A stretch of DNA of 64,000 nucleotides from Streptomyces rubrogriseus (GTDB taxonomy: Bacteria; Actinomycetota; Actinomycetes; Streptomycetales; Streptomycetaceae), in NCBI RefSeq assembly GCF_027947575.1, contig NZ_CP116256.1, positions 1,178,001 through 1,242,000 of the forward strand. The letters run 5' to 3'. Below, in pieces: positions 8,958 through 16,473 of the stretch. Position 1 is the first letter of the stretch, and the number at the start of each line of letters is the position of its first letter. A program made the position numbers and the translations under genes. Under the pieces are notes generated by a model. It saw nothing but the letters and a program-made list of their open reading frames with translations, was not told where the DNA came from and ran no database searches.

Positions 8958-10412
8958 TCAGCTCCCCGTGGGACGCACGAGCGCGGCGGCCGTGCGCAGC
9001 AGGATGCAGACGTCCCGCCACAGCGACCAGTCGTCGATGTAGGCGTTGTCGAAGCGGGCCCGGTCCTCGATGGAGGTGTCGCCGCGCAGCCCGTTGATCT
9101 GGGCCAGGCCCGTGATCCCGGCCGGCACCCGGTGGCGGGCCGCGTAGCCGGGGTGGGTCTGGCTGAACCGGGCCACGAAGTACGGGCGTTCGGGACGCGG
9201 GCCGACCAGGCTCATGTCGCCCCGGAAGACGTTCCACAGCTGGAGCAGCTCGTCCAGCGAGGTGCGCCGCAGGAAGCGGCAGAACCACGGCATCCGGCGT
9301 TCGTCCGCCACGCTCCACCGGGTCGCCGCCTCGTGCTCGTCGGCCGGGCGGTGGGTGCGGAACTTCAGCAGCGTGAAGGGCCTGCCGCCCTCCCCGACCC
9401 GCTCCTGCCGGAACAGCACCCCGGGACCGCCCACCACCCGCAGCGCCGCCGCGCAGGCCAGCAGCAGGGGGCTCAGCAGCAGCAACAGCACCCCCGACAC
9501 CGTCACGTCGAGGATCCGCTTGCCCGCGCTGCCGGGGCGCCGTGCCGCCGGTTCCAGGCGCCGGCAGGGGAACCCGGCGATCCGGTCCCCGGCCGGGCGG
9601 GCCGGGGCGTCGGCGTGTTCGGGGGCCTCGGCGTCCAGCTCCCACACCGCGCACCCCGACTCGGCCAGCGTCCGCAGCAGCGCCGCCTGCCGGGGCCGTG
9701 CGGAGTGGTTCACCGGGGAGCCGGCGACCAGGACGTCCCGGACGCCGTTCTGGACGGCCGCCCGCCGCACCTCCTCGTCCGTGGACAGCACCGGCAGGCC
9801 CGTGGTGCCGCCGGGGCCGCCGGTGACGATCCCGACCGGGCGCAGCCCGCAGCGCGGGTGGCGCAGCAGCGCCGAGGCCACCCGCTGCGCGGTCGCGGCG
9901 GGACCGACGACCAGGGCGGCGCGAGGGCGGTTCAGGAGCGCCGCACGGTGTCTGCGGTGTACCGCGCCCCGGCCGGCGCAGCCCGTCACCGCGTGCAGCA
10001 GGAAACCGGCGCACAGGGTGCGCGCGGACAGCGCGTGCGCGGGGGCGTACGCCGCGAGGAGCGCCGCGAGCACCAGCCACACCACCGCGATCCGGCCGCA
10101 CAGGGCGGGCAGGTCGTCCAGCGCGCCGGGGATCCGCCGGGACGAACGCGGGCGCAGCAGGAGCGAGGCGGCGACCAGCAGGGCCGTGAGCAGCGGTTGG
10201 TGCGGGGTGCCGGCGAGGACCAGCGAGCCCGGCAGGGCCGCCGTGCCGTCCGCGACGAGCAGCGGCAGCGGGAAGTCCTGCCGGGGTGCGGGCCGCCGGT
10301 CGGGCAGCCGCGGGCCCGCGGTGCCGTCGCGCGGCGGCAGCACCGAGACGGAGGAGGAGCCGAGGTCGCGCGACTGGCCGGCGGGGGAGGGGACGGTGCT
10401 TTCCGCGCTCAC
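8958..10412 (-). CDS. Polyprenyl-phosphate sugar-1-phosphate transferase (WbaP/CpsE type)
   Basis: 484 aa with a GTG start at 10412 in a GTGA overlap with the preceding GT4. The N-terminal half has several membrane spans and a Rossmann-like soluble domain (RAALVVGPAATAQRVASALL). The C-terminal catalytic module begins with KRILDVTVSGVLLLLLSPLLL and holds FRQERVGEGGRPFTLLKFRT, RRTSLDELLQLWNVFRGDMS and LVGPRPERP, the conserved core of bacterial sugar transferases. It should start repeat-unit synthesis by moving a sugar-1-phosphate to undecaprenyl phosphate. This makes the operon a Wzx/Wzy-type lipid-linked pathway. Confidence 0.9.
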   Translation of the reverse strand: MSAESTVPSPAGQSRDLGSSSVSVLPPRDGTAGPRLPDRRPAPRQDFPLPLLVADGTAALPGSLVLAGTPHQPLLTALLVAASLLLRPRSSRRIPGALDDLPALCGRIAVVWLVLAALLAAYAPAHALSARTLCAGFLLHAVTGCAGRGAVHRRHRAALLNRPRAALVVGPAATAQRVASALLRHPRCGLRPVGIVTGGPGGTTGLPVLSTDEEVRRAAVQNGVRDVLVAGSPVNHSARPRQAALLRTLAESGCAVWELDAEAPEHADAPARPAGDRIAGFPCRRLEPAARRPGSAGKRILDVTVSGVLLLLLSPLLLACAAALRVVGGPGVLFRQERVGEGGRPFTLLKFRTHRPADEHEAATRWSVADERRMPWFCRFLRRTSLDELLQLWNVFRGDMSLVGPRPERPYFVARFSQTHPGYAARHRVPAGITGLAQINGLRGDTSIEDRARFDNAYIDDWSLWRDVCILLRTAAALVRPTGS

Positions 10413-11736
10413 GGGTAGGTGGACTCCCTGCACTCGATGGGCACGACGGCCGGCCGCCGCACGGCCGCGGGCCTGTCGCCGATGTCGCCGATGTCCCCGA
10501 AGCGGTCCCCGGCGCCTTCGCCGGCGCTGTCGCCGGTGCCGTCGGCGGTGTGCGCCGCGGGCGGGGGACGTACGCCATCCGGGAGGTCGCCGTACAAGAG
10601 ATCGCCGTACAGGGCCGCCACCGCCGCAGCCGTGTGCCGTACGTCGTGCGCGGACCGCACGTGCGCCCGCCCCCGGCGGCCGAGCGACGCCCGAAGCGGC
10701 GCGTCGAGCAGCAGCGCGGCGGCGGCGTCGGCCAGCGCCGCCGGGTCCTCGGGCGGCACCACACAGTGCGGTACGAGAGCGGGCGGCAGGCCCTCGCGGG
10801 CACCGTCCACGTCGGTCACCACCACGGGCCGCCCGCAGGCCATCGCCTCCAGCGGGGCCAGTGCCATGCCCTCCCAACGCGACGGCAGGACGACCAGGTC
10901 GGCGGCCCGGTACCAGGGGGCCGCGTCGGCGACGGTCCCCGTGAACAGCACGGACGCCGGGGCCCGCGCGGTCAGCCGGGCGCGGTCCGGGCCGTCGCCC
11001 ACGAGGACCAGCCGGGCGCCCGGCACCCGCGCGAGCACGGACTCCCAGGCGCTCAGCAGGACATCCTGGCCCTTCTGCCGGCACAGTCGGCCCACGCAGA
11101 CCACCAGCGGCGCGTGGGAGCCGACGCCGTGGAGCCGCCGCACACCGGCCGCGTCGGCGGGTGCGTCGGCGGGGCCTCGCCGGGGGCGTCGGCGGACGGG
11201 CCGGCGAGGTCGATGCCGTTCGGGATCACCGTCCAGGGCCCGCGCAGCCCGGCCCGTGTCCCCCGCAGCCGTTCCGCCTCGCTCACGCACACCGTTCGCG
11301 CCGTCCAGCGCGCCGCCCACCGCTCCCAGCCGAGCGCGAGGAGCCCGGCGGCCCCGCCGACCGCCTCGAACGACCAGGCGTGCGGCTGGAACACGGTCGG
11401 GATCCGGCCCCGTACGGCGAGCCGCCCGGCCAGACCGGCCTTGGCGCTGTGCGCGTGCACCAGGTCGGGCCGTACGTCCTCGACCACGCGCACGAGCCGC
11501 CGTACCTCCTCCGCCAGCGCCGGGCCGGGCGAGCGGGTCGACGGCCAGTGCCGCACATCGGCGCCGAGCGCACGCAGCCGGTCGGCGAGGCCCCCGGCAG
11601 GGCAGGCGACCACGACGCGCAGTCCGGCGGCGAGCTGAGCCCGCGTCAGGTCCGCCACCACCCGGGCGACCCCGCCGTCCACCGGTTGGGTGAGGTGCAG
11701 AACCCGTGGCCGTAAGCCGGTCGGTGGCAGGTGCAT
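10409..11736 (-). CDS. GT4-family glycosyltransferase, first gene of the polysaccharide operon, with apparent frameshift
   Basis: ATG at 11736 with GAGGAA 7 bases upstream. The N-terminal GT-B domain (PRVLHLTQPVDGGVARVVADL, VHAHSAKAGLAGRLAVRG, VIPNGIDLAGP) and the C-terminal donor domain (LVVCVGRLCRQKGQDVLLSAW, LPSRWEGMALAPLEAMACGRP with the E-x7-E motif) lie in different frames. They meet at plus-strand GGGG 11171-11174, where one extra base would give a continuous ~442-aa enzyme (GEAPADAPADAAGVRRLHG across the join). The C-terminus has an Asp/Gly-rich tail with GDIGDIGD. It is likely an active retaining glycosyltransferase split only in this assembly; otherwise the locus would lack this sugar transfer. 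Confidence 0.8.
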
Positions 11737-11754
11737 GCGCGTTTCCTCGCCATA

Positions 11755-11806
11755 CGGGTGCGTCGAACGGGATGCGTCGAACGGTGCGTCGAACGGGTGC
11801 GTCGAA
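11755..11806. repeat. Tandem repeat in the promoter region of the polysaccharide operon
   Basis: Four units of about 13 bp, consensus CGGGTGCGTCGAA (11755-11767, 11768-11781, 11782-11793, 11794-11806); the second has one extra A and the third lacks a G. The array begins 19 bases upstream of the GT4 start codon on the minus strand, so it lies in the 5' untranslated or promoter DNA of the operon. Confidence 0.8.
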
Positions 11807-11907
11807 TGGTGTGGGACTCTAGCTGCTATCCGTACTAATACGGCGAAATCGGGTAAGTGTGTTGGATTTGTGAACGCCGGTAATTCGCCAGATCACCCCT
11901 TTGGCGG

Positions 11908-11935
11908 CACAACTCGCGCCCGTGCCACGCGTTGA
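11908..11935 (+). promoter_or_regulatory. Candidate sigma-BldN promoter of the chpF-like chaplin
   Basis: CACAAC at 11908-11913 and CGTTGA at 11930-11935 are separated by 16 bases. The -10 agrees with the recalled sigma-BldN pattern CGTAAC-N16-CGTTGA; the -35 agrees at four positions. The chaplin ATG is 54 bases downstream. Chaplin genes are known BldN targets. Confidence 0.5.
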
Positions 11936-11989
11936 CACTGCGCCGGGCAGCCGCCCGGATGTGTGTACAACCCCAAGGAGCACTTCTCC

Positions 11990-12229
11990 ATGTCGCGTAT
12001 CGCGAAGGGCCTGGCCCTGACCTCCGTCGCCGCCGCCGCGGTGGCGGGCACCGCCGGTGTCGCCGCCGCCGACAGCGGCGCGCAGGCCGCCGCCGCCCAC
12101 TCCCCGGGCGTCCTGTCCGGCAACGTGGTGCAGGTCCCGGTCCACATCCCGGTCAACGTCTGTGGCAACACCATCGACATCATCGGCCTGCTGAACCCGG
12201 CGTTCGGCAACGAGTGCGAGAACGACTGA
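11990..12229 (+). CDS. chpF: Short chaplin (ChpF-like hydrophobic aerial-hyphae coat protein)
   Basis: 79 aa. ATG at 11990 is chosen for AAGGAG 9 bases upstream. A signal peptide (SRIAKGLALTSVAAAAVAG, cleavage after AAA/ADS) leaves a ~50-aa mature protein that is one chaplin domain: SPGVLSGNVVQVPVHIPVNV, CGNTIDIIGLLNPAFGN and a final CEND, with the two cysteines of disulfide-forming short chaplins. It should assemble into amyloid-like fibrils that lower surface tension for aerial growth. The sequence and the neighbourhood (tyrosinase pair, second chaplin) match what I recall of S. coelicolor ChpF. No LPXTG anchor is present, as expected for a short chaplin. Confidence 0.93.
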   Translation: MSRIAKGLALTSVAAAAVAGTAGVAAADSGAQAAAAHSPGVLSGNVVQVPVHIPVNVCGNTIDIIGLLNPAFGNECEND

Positions 12230-12250
12230 CGTCGGCTCACCACTTGCCGC

Positions 12251-12294
12251 ACCGGCCGTCCGTACCGCGGTTCCTCCGCGAGCGGGCGGCCGGT
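12251..12294 (+). terminator. Inverted repeat after the chpF-like gene
   Basis: ACCGGCCG (12251-12258) pairs with CGGCCGGT (12287-12294) and encloses a smaller hairpin with CCGCG/CGCGG arms. It starts 21 bases after the chaplin stop. There is no T tract, which is usual for Streptomyces terminators. Confidence 0.45.
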
Positions 12295-12504
12295 TCGCGT
12301 TGCCGGGCGGACGGCGGTGTGCTGCCCCGAATGGGGGGACCGGGCCGCGACACGGCGCACGGACCTTGACAGGGCGTCTCACCAGGTAAGACGCGGCCCC
12401 TGAGCAGGGCGGGCGGGCGCCCCGGGCCGCCGCCTGCGTTGCAGAGCGCCGAGGGCGCTTCCACGGTGGGCACAACATCCGACGCACCACCGAAAGGAAC
12501 CCCC

Positions 12505-13269
12505 ATGCGTCTGCCCGCACGGCGAATCGCCACCTCCGCTCTCTGCGCCGGCCTGCTGATCGGTATCTCCGGTCCGGCGGTGATGGCGGCCGACGGCGAC
12601 TCGGTCCGGGAACGCACCCACGCGGCGTCCCGCGCGCCCCTCCCCGACGCCGAGGAACTGCAGAGCCAGGTCGGCAGCCTGGCCGGTCTGGGCGACCTGC
12701 TCACGCCCGTCACCGACATGCTCGGCGCCATCCTCGAGGCCGACGACGGCCGGCTCTCCGCCACGGACGCCGACAAGCTCTCCGCCGCCGTCAAGGACGC
12801 CCTCGCCAAGGCGGACGCGGCGGACACGGACGCCGACGACGCGGCGACCACCCCGGAAACGACCACGCCCGGCACGACCACCCCCGGCACGACCACCCCG
12901 GCCCAGCCGTCGGCCGTGACCGCGCCGGAGGCCGGGAGCGACACCCCGGTCACGCTCCCCGCGCCCGTGACGGCGCAGAGCGACGACGGCACGGCGGCGG
13001 CGTCCGACCTGACGGCGTCCGCGAACGCCGCGCTGCAGAAGCAGATCGACGCCCTGGTCAAGGCCACCACCTCCGGTACCGCCGAGCAGGTGACCCCGGC
13101 CGTCAAGGAACTGATGACCGGCATCGTCAACGTCGTCGCCGCCACCATGGTCGGCAACGGGCTGCCCGCCGCGGACCTGGCCGGCCTGCCCGGCGTACCG
13201 ACCGCGCCGGAGGCCACGACGCCGGAGGCGGCCGCTCCGGAGGCCGCCGCACCGGCGGACCCCTCCTGA
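12505..13269 (+). CDS. Secreted protein of unknown function with a Thr/Pro-rich linker
   Basis: 254 aa, ATG preceded by GAAAGGA. A signal peptide of ~29 residues (TSALCAGLLIGISGPAVMAA) is followed by a helical region with repeated Leu/Asp (AGLGDLLTPVTDMLGAILE), a low-complexity linker made of TTTPG units (encoded near 12850-12900 by near-exact 15-base repeats), and a second helical region (QKQIDALVKATTSGTAEQV). The C-terminus is Ala/Pro/Glu-rich. I recognise no catalytic motif. Its place between a chaplin and tyrosinase suggests an extracellular coat- or aerial-growth-related role, as an inference only. Confidence 0.8.
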   Translation: MRLPARRIATSALCAGLLIGISGPAVMAADGDSVRERTHAASRAPLPDAEELQSQVGSLAGLGDLLTPVTDMLGAILEADDGRLSATDADKLSAAVKDALAKADAADTDADDAATTPETTTPGTTTPGTTTPAQPSAVTAPEAGSDTPVTLPAPVTAQSDDGTAAASDLTASANAALQKQIDALVKATTSGTAEQVTPAVKELMTGIVNVVAATMVGNGLPAADLAGLPGVPTAPEATTPEAAAPEAAAPADPS

Positions 13270-13288
13270 CGCCCGCTCACGGCGTCCC

Positions 13289-13330
13289 GGGCCGTCGCGC
13301 CTCCCCCTTTCGGAGGTGCGGCGGCCCTTT
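13289..13330 (+). terminator. Rho-independent terminator after the 254-aa secreted protein
   Basis: A 16-bp stem (13289-13304 with 13312-13327, two G-U pairs) with a 7-base loop CCCTTTC is followed by TTT. It ends the transcript of the upstream gene and insulates the next small secreted protein. Confidence 0.75.
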
Positions 13331-13448
13331 CCGTGCCCGGAGATCTCATATGTCTTCCGGACGGCGGAGTTTCCGGGCCCGGCGCAGGTCGTTAAGGAGG
13401 GCGTCAGCACACCCTCCGGTGACACGGGTCGCCGAAGAAAGGAACATG

Positions 13449-13751
13449 ATGAAGTCCCTCAAGGCCGCCGCAGTCGTCGCCGGTTCCCTGGTCGCCGCCG
13501 GCTCCGCCGTGCCCGCGTTCGCCTACGACGCCGCCGACACCGCCGCGCTCACGCCCACCAGCCTCAACGGCGCCGTGAACGCGCTGACCGCGGAGCCCAT
13601 CGACGTCATGCCGATCAAGCACCAGTCGGAAGGGCGGTCCGACGCGCTGGACACCGAGAACAAGGACTCCGTGCTGCACACCGTGAAGGGCGCCACCACG
13701 AAGCTGAACTCCGCGAACGGCCTGCTGGGCGGCCTTCCGCTGGGCGGCTGA
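13449..13751 (+). CDS. Small secreted protein of unknown function
   Basis: 100 aa. Two ATG codons occur at 13446 and 13449; the second is preferred because AAAGGA then lies 5 bases upstream. Signal peptide KSLKAAAVVAGSLVAAGSAV with cleavage after AFA. The ~75-aa mature part (start YDAADTAALTPTSLNG) is polar, lacks cysteine and ends GLLGGLPLGG, a glycine/leucine tail. No family recognised. It is one of three consecutive secreted genes, each with its own RBS, between the chpF-like gene and melC1. Confidence 0.75.
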   Translation: MKSLKAAAVVAGSLVAAGSAVPAFAYDAADTAALTPTSLNGAVNALTAEPIDVMPIKHQSEGRSDALDTENKDSVLHTVKGATTKLNSANGLLGGLPLGG

Positions 13752-13855
13752 GCCACCCCGCTCCCGCTGTCCGTCCTGCTTCCGCCGTCCGGAGCCGTAC
13801 CTCCCGCCTTCCCGAAGCCGAACCCCCCGCCTTCTCGAAAGGGACCGTGCCTGTC

Positions 13856-14371
13856 ATGAAGCCGACCACCAGACGAACCCTGGCCGCCGTGGTCACCGGT
13901 GTGGCCGCCGCCGTCGGCGTAGCCGCGACCCCCGCCGCCGCGGCCCGCGCGGTTCCCGTGCCGGTGCCGCTGGGCGGTGCGGAGACGGCCCTCGGCATGG
14001 AGCTGCCCGAGGTGGCCGGGGAGCTGCCCGTGCCGACGGCGGGCGCGCCGGAGGGCCCGCGGTACGTCGAGGGCCGGCTGCTGCCGGAGCGGACGCTGCC
14101 GCAACTGCCGGTGCGCGGCGGGCTGCCCGGCGTCGACGTGCGCCAGCCGCTGCCGCACGTCCTCGGCGACGACTTCGACCACGCCGGTGTCGACGCCCCC
14201 GCCGCCGGACTGCGCACCCTGGCGCCGGGACTGTCCCTGGACGCCCCGCTCACCGCGCCGAACCCCGAGGCCCTCGGCCTGCCGGCGCCCAAGCTTCCCG
14301 AGGTCGGCGTGCTCGCCCCGGTGGTCCAGACGGTTCCGGTGGCCGACCTGGGCGTCGGGCCGGGCCGGTAG
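13856..14371 (+). CDS. Secreted Pro/Leu-rich protein of unknown function
   Basis: 171 aa from ATG 13856; an in-frame GTG at 13848 is an alternative, as it lies closer to AAAGGGA. Signal peptide RRTLAAVVTGVAAAVGVAAT with cleavage after AAA. The mature protein is built of short Pro/Leu/Val-rich segments such as LPQLPVRGGLPGVDVRQPLP and ends APVVQTVPVADLGVGPGR. It has no cysteine and no recognisable domain. Third of the secreted genes upstream of the tyrosinase pair. Confidence 0.7.
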   Translation: MKPTTRRTLAAVVTGVAAAVGVAATPAAAARAVPVPVPLGGAETALGMELPEVAGELPVPTAGAPEGPRYVEGRLLPERTLPQLPVRGGLPGVDVRQPLPHVLGDDFDHAGVDAPAAGLRTLAPGLSLDAPLTAPNPEALGLPAPKLPEVGVLAPVVQTVPVADLGVGPGR

Positions 14372-14489
14372 CCCCCGGCGGCCTCGCTCCCCGGAGCGGC
14401 CGTGCTCCGAGTGGCCCTGCGGGTGGTGACCGCGGGGCCCGCCGTTCGGTTAGCGGTGCGGACCAACCGAACCGGAAGAGGAGTGAGCC

Positions 14490-15059
14490 ATGGTCGGCAA
14501 CGCGGGCACGACGGCGAACGGCGCCGAGCGGGAGTACGCGGCGGAGGACGCGGCGAGAGGCGGGCCGGCGTCCGGCACCCGACGGCAGGTGATGCGGGGG
14601 CTGCTCGCCCCGGCCCTCGCCGTCGGCCTGGCGCCCCTGATCGCCGCCTCGCGCCCCTCCGGGGCCGCGGAGGCCGCCACCACCGGACCGCGACCCGCCC
14701 ACCCCGGGCCGCACGCCGCCGAGTCCGCCGAGTCCGTTGAAGGGGCGGCCCAGGGGGTCGAGGGCGCCGCCTTCGACGAGACCTACCGCGGCCGGCGCAT
14801 CCGGGGCATCCGCTCGGCCGCGGGGCGGGCGGTGGGCGCCGGTACCTGGCAGGTCACCGTGGACGGCCGGCCGCTGCACCTGATGCGCCGGGCGGACGGC
14901 AGCTGGCTGAGCATGGTCGACCACTACCGGTCGTACCCCACCCCGCTCGCCGCGGCCCGCGGCGCCGTCGACGAACTCGGTCCCGGTGAGCACCTGCGCG
15001 ACACCCCGTCCACGGACCACGGCCGGCACTCCGGGGGGCGGCATGGCGTACACGCGTAA
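14490..15059 (+). CDS. melC1: Tyrosinase cofactor MelC1 (copper chaperone/export partner)
   Basis: 189 aa with a GAGGAG-type site before the ATG. A twin-arginine signal is visible: TRRQVMRGLLAPALAVGLAP. The C-terminal domain FDETYRGRRIRG, then TWQVTVDGRPLHLMRRADGSW and DHYRSYPTPLAAARGAVDELG, is the MelC1 fold that delivers copper to apotyrosinase and carries it through the Tat pathway. The histidines in LHLM and DHYR are candidate copper-transfer ligands. It overlaps the tyrosinase gene by 17 bases. The linker between signal and domain is longer than in classical MelC1 (Ala/Glu/Ser-rich, ~40 residues). Confidence 0.9.
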   Translation: MVGNAGTTANGAEREYAAEDAARGGPASGTRRQVMRGLLAPALAVGLAPLIAASRPSGAAEAATTGPRPAHPGPHAAESAESVEGAAQGVEGAAFDETYRGRRIRGIRSAAGRAVGAGTWQVTVDGRPLHLMRRADGSWLSMVDHYRSYPTPLAAARGAVDELGPGEHLRDTPSTDHGRHSGGRHGVHA

Positions 15060-15909
15060 GGACGTCAGCACGCTGACCCGCACCGAGAAGCGGCGGTTCG
15101 TCAACGCGCTGCTGGAGATCAAGCGACGCGGGGAGTACGACGAGTTCGTGCGCACCCACATCGAGTACTACGTCTCCGACGGCGAGAACGGCCTGCGTAC
15201 GGCGCACATGGCGCCGTCCTTCCTGCCCTGGCACCGCCGGTTCCTGCTGGACCTGGAGGAGGCGCTGCGCCGGGTGGACCCGTCGGTCACGGTGCCGTAC
15301 TGGGACTGGACGAAGGACCGCAGCGCCAAGTCGGCGCCCTGGACCGCCGACCTCCTCGGCGGCACCGGGCGGCGGTCCGACCACCGGGTGACCACCGGCC
15401 CCTTCGCCCACGCCGAGGGCAACTGGACCATCAGGGAGAACGTCACCGACACCGAGTACCTCACCCGGGACCTCGGACGCTCCGCCGACCCCCTCGGCCT
15501 GCCCTCCAAGAGCGACCTGGAATGGGCGCTGGACGACCCGAAGTACGACACCTCGCCCTACGACTCCACCGTCCGCAAGGGGTTCCGCAACAAACTGGAG
15601 GGGTGGGGGGCGGGCCGCGGCAGCGTGTCCTGGCGCAACCACAACCGGGTCCACCGATGGGTCGGCGGGGCCATGGTCGGCGGCGCCTCCGTCAACGACC
15701 CGGTGTTCTGGCTGCACCACGCCTTCGTCGACCTCCAGTGGTCCCGCTGGCAGGCCCGCCACCGCGGCGCCCGCTACCTGCCCGCCGAGCCGCCCGGCCG
15801 GGGCAGCGCACAGCGCGGGCGGATCGTCGCACGGCACGAGAAGCTGCCGCCGTGGGACGTGACACCGGACGAACTGGAGGACGTCGGCCGGATCTACCGC
15901 TACGCCTGA
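15043..15909 (+). CDS. melC2: Tyrosinase MelC2 (type 3 copper monooxygenase)
   Basis: 288 aa from ATG 15043, inside the end of melC1. CuA ligands are His39 (RTHIEYY), His55 (RTAHMAPSF) and His64 (FLPWHRRFLLDLE). The CuB histidines lie in NHNRVHRWVGG and in NDPVFWLHHAFVDLQWSRW. It oxidises phenols and o-diphenols to quinones for melanin-type pigment. It has no signal of its own and should leave the cell bound to MelC1. The RTAHMAPSF segment and the chaplin context suggest the second, developmental tyrosinase (MelD-like) of Streptomyces rather than the high-expression MelC of pigment strains. Confidence 0.93.
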   Translation: MAYTRKDVSTLTRTEKRRFVNALLEIKRRGEYDEFVRTHIEYYVSDGENGLRTAHMAPSFLPWHRRFLLDLEEALRRVDPSVTVPYWDWTKDRSAKSAPWTADLLGGTGRRSDHRVTTGPFAHAEGNWTIRENVTDTEYLTRDLGRSADPLGLPSKSDLEWALDDPKYDTSPYDSTVRKGFRNKLEGWGAGRGSVSWRNHNRVHRWVGGAMVGGASVNDPVFWLHHAFVDLQWSRWQARHRGARYLPAEPPGRGSAQRGRIVARHEKLPPWDVTPDELEDVGRIYRYA

Positions 15910-15952
15910 GCACATCCGCCCCGGGGCGCGAGCACATCGGTCCCGGGTACGG

Positions 15953-15985
15953 GAGGAGCCCCGGCCGGGACGGCCGGGGCTCCTC
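15953..15985. terminator. Bidirectional terminator between melC2 and the chpG-like chaplin
   Basis: A perfect 14-bp stem, GAGGAGCCCCGGCC at 15953-15966 with its complement at 15972-15985, and a 5-base loop GGGAC. It lies 43 bases after the tyrosinase stop and 15 bases after the end of the convergent chaplin, so it can end both transcripts. Confidence 0.85.
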
Positions 15986-16000
15986 GGGCGTCTTGCGGAC

Positions 16001-16273
16001 TCAGCCGCCGTAGCCGCCGCTCTTGTCGTCGTCGTCGCCGTTTTCGCAGGTGTTGCCGAAGGCCGGGTTCAGCAGGCCGATCACGTCGATGGTGTTGCCG
16101 CAGACGTTCACCGGCACGTGCACCGGGATCTGGACGACGTTGCCGGACAGGACACCGGGCGAGCCGACGGCCGCGCCCGCCGCGCCCGCGTCCGCCATGG
16201 CCATGCCGGTGCCGCTGAGCACCACGGCTCCGGTGCCCAGGGCGACACCGGCGGCCTTCGCGATGCGAGACAT
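16001..16273 (-). CDS. chpG: Short chaplin (ChpG-like) with acidic Gly/Tyr tail
   Basis: 90 aa. ATG at 16273 is chosen for GAAGGAG upstream; an upstream in-frame start exists but has no RBS. Signal peptide SRIAKAAGVALGTGAVVLSG, mature from ADAGAAG. One chaplin domain (SPGVLSGNVVQIPVHVPVNV, CGNTIDVIGLLNPAFGN) with two cysteines is followed by ENGDDDDKSGGYGG, an acidic tail that I recall as typical of ChpG. It should coat aerial hyphae and spores together with the chpF-like protein. It is transcribed toward the tyrosinase genes and separated from them by a strong terminator. Confidence 0.93.
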   Translation of the reverse strand: MSRIAKAAGVALGTGAVVLSGTGMAMADAGAAGAAVGSPGVLSGNVVQIPVHVPVNVCGNTIDVIGLLNPAFGNTCENGDDDDKSGGYGG

Positions 16274-16331
16274 CACGTTCTCCTTCTGACTCGGGGAGCG
16301 CGGCGGCAGGACGCGCCGCCGCACTGCCGGT

Positions 16332-16359
16332 TCAACGCACCCGGTCGCAGCGGGTCACG
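16332..16359 (-). promoter_or_regulatory. Candidate sigma-BldN promoter of the chpG-like chaplin
   Basis: On the minus strand CGTGAC (16359-16354) and CGTTGA (16337-16332) are separated by 16 bases. This matches the recalled BldN pattern CGTAAC-N16-CGTTGA at five of six and six of six positions. It lies 59 bases upstream of the start codon, almost the same place as in the chpF-like gene. Confidence 0.6.
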
Positions 16360-16473
16360 GGGGGAATGTGCGGATCACCCGTTTTGAACGCGTGGCCCAC
16401 GGGTGGACCGGAGCGGCGGCGTCCGGCGGAAAACCGTTCCCGTGCGCACCGGTGTGTCCACTAGCCTCCCGGC

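Noticed and set aside
600..11700. Many long Arg/Pro/Gly-rich open frames on the strand opposite the polysaccharide genes
   Set aside because: High GC keeps false frames open; these lack RBS, domains and plausible composition.
5696..11736. Treating the three broken polysaccharide genes as pseudogenes
   Set aside because: The restored frames are complete and conserved on both sides and the same type of break occurs in unrelated genes, so they are annotated as genes with apparent frameshifts.
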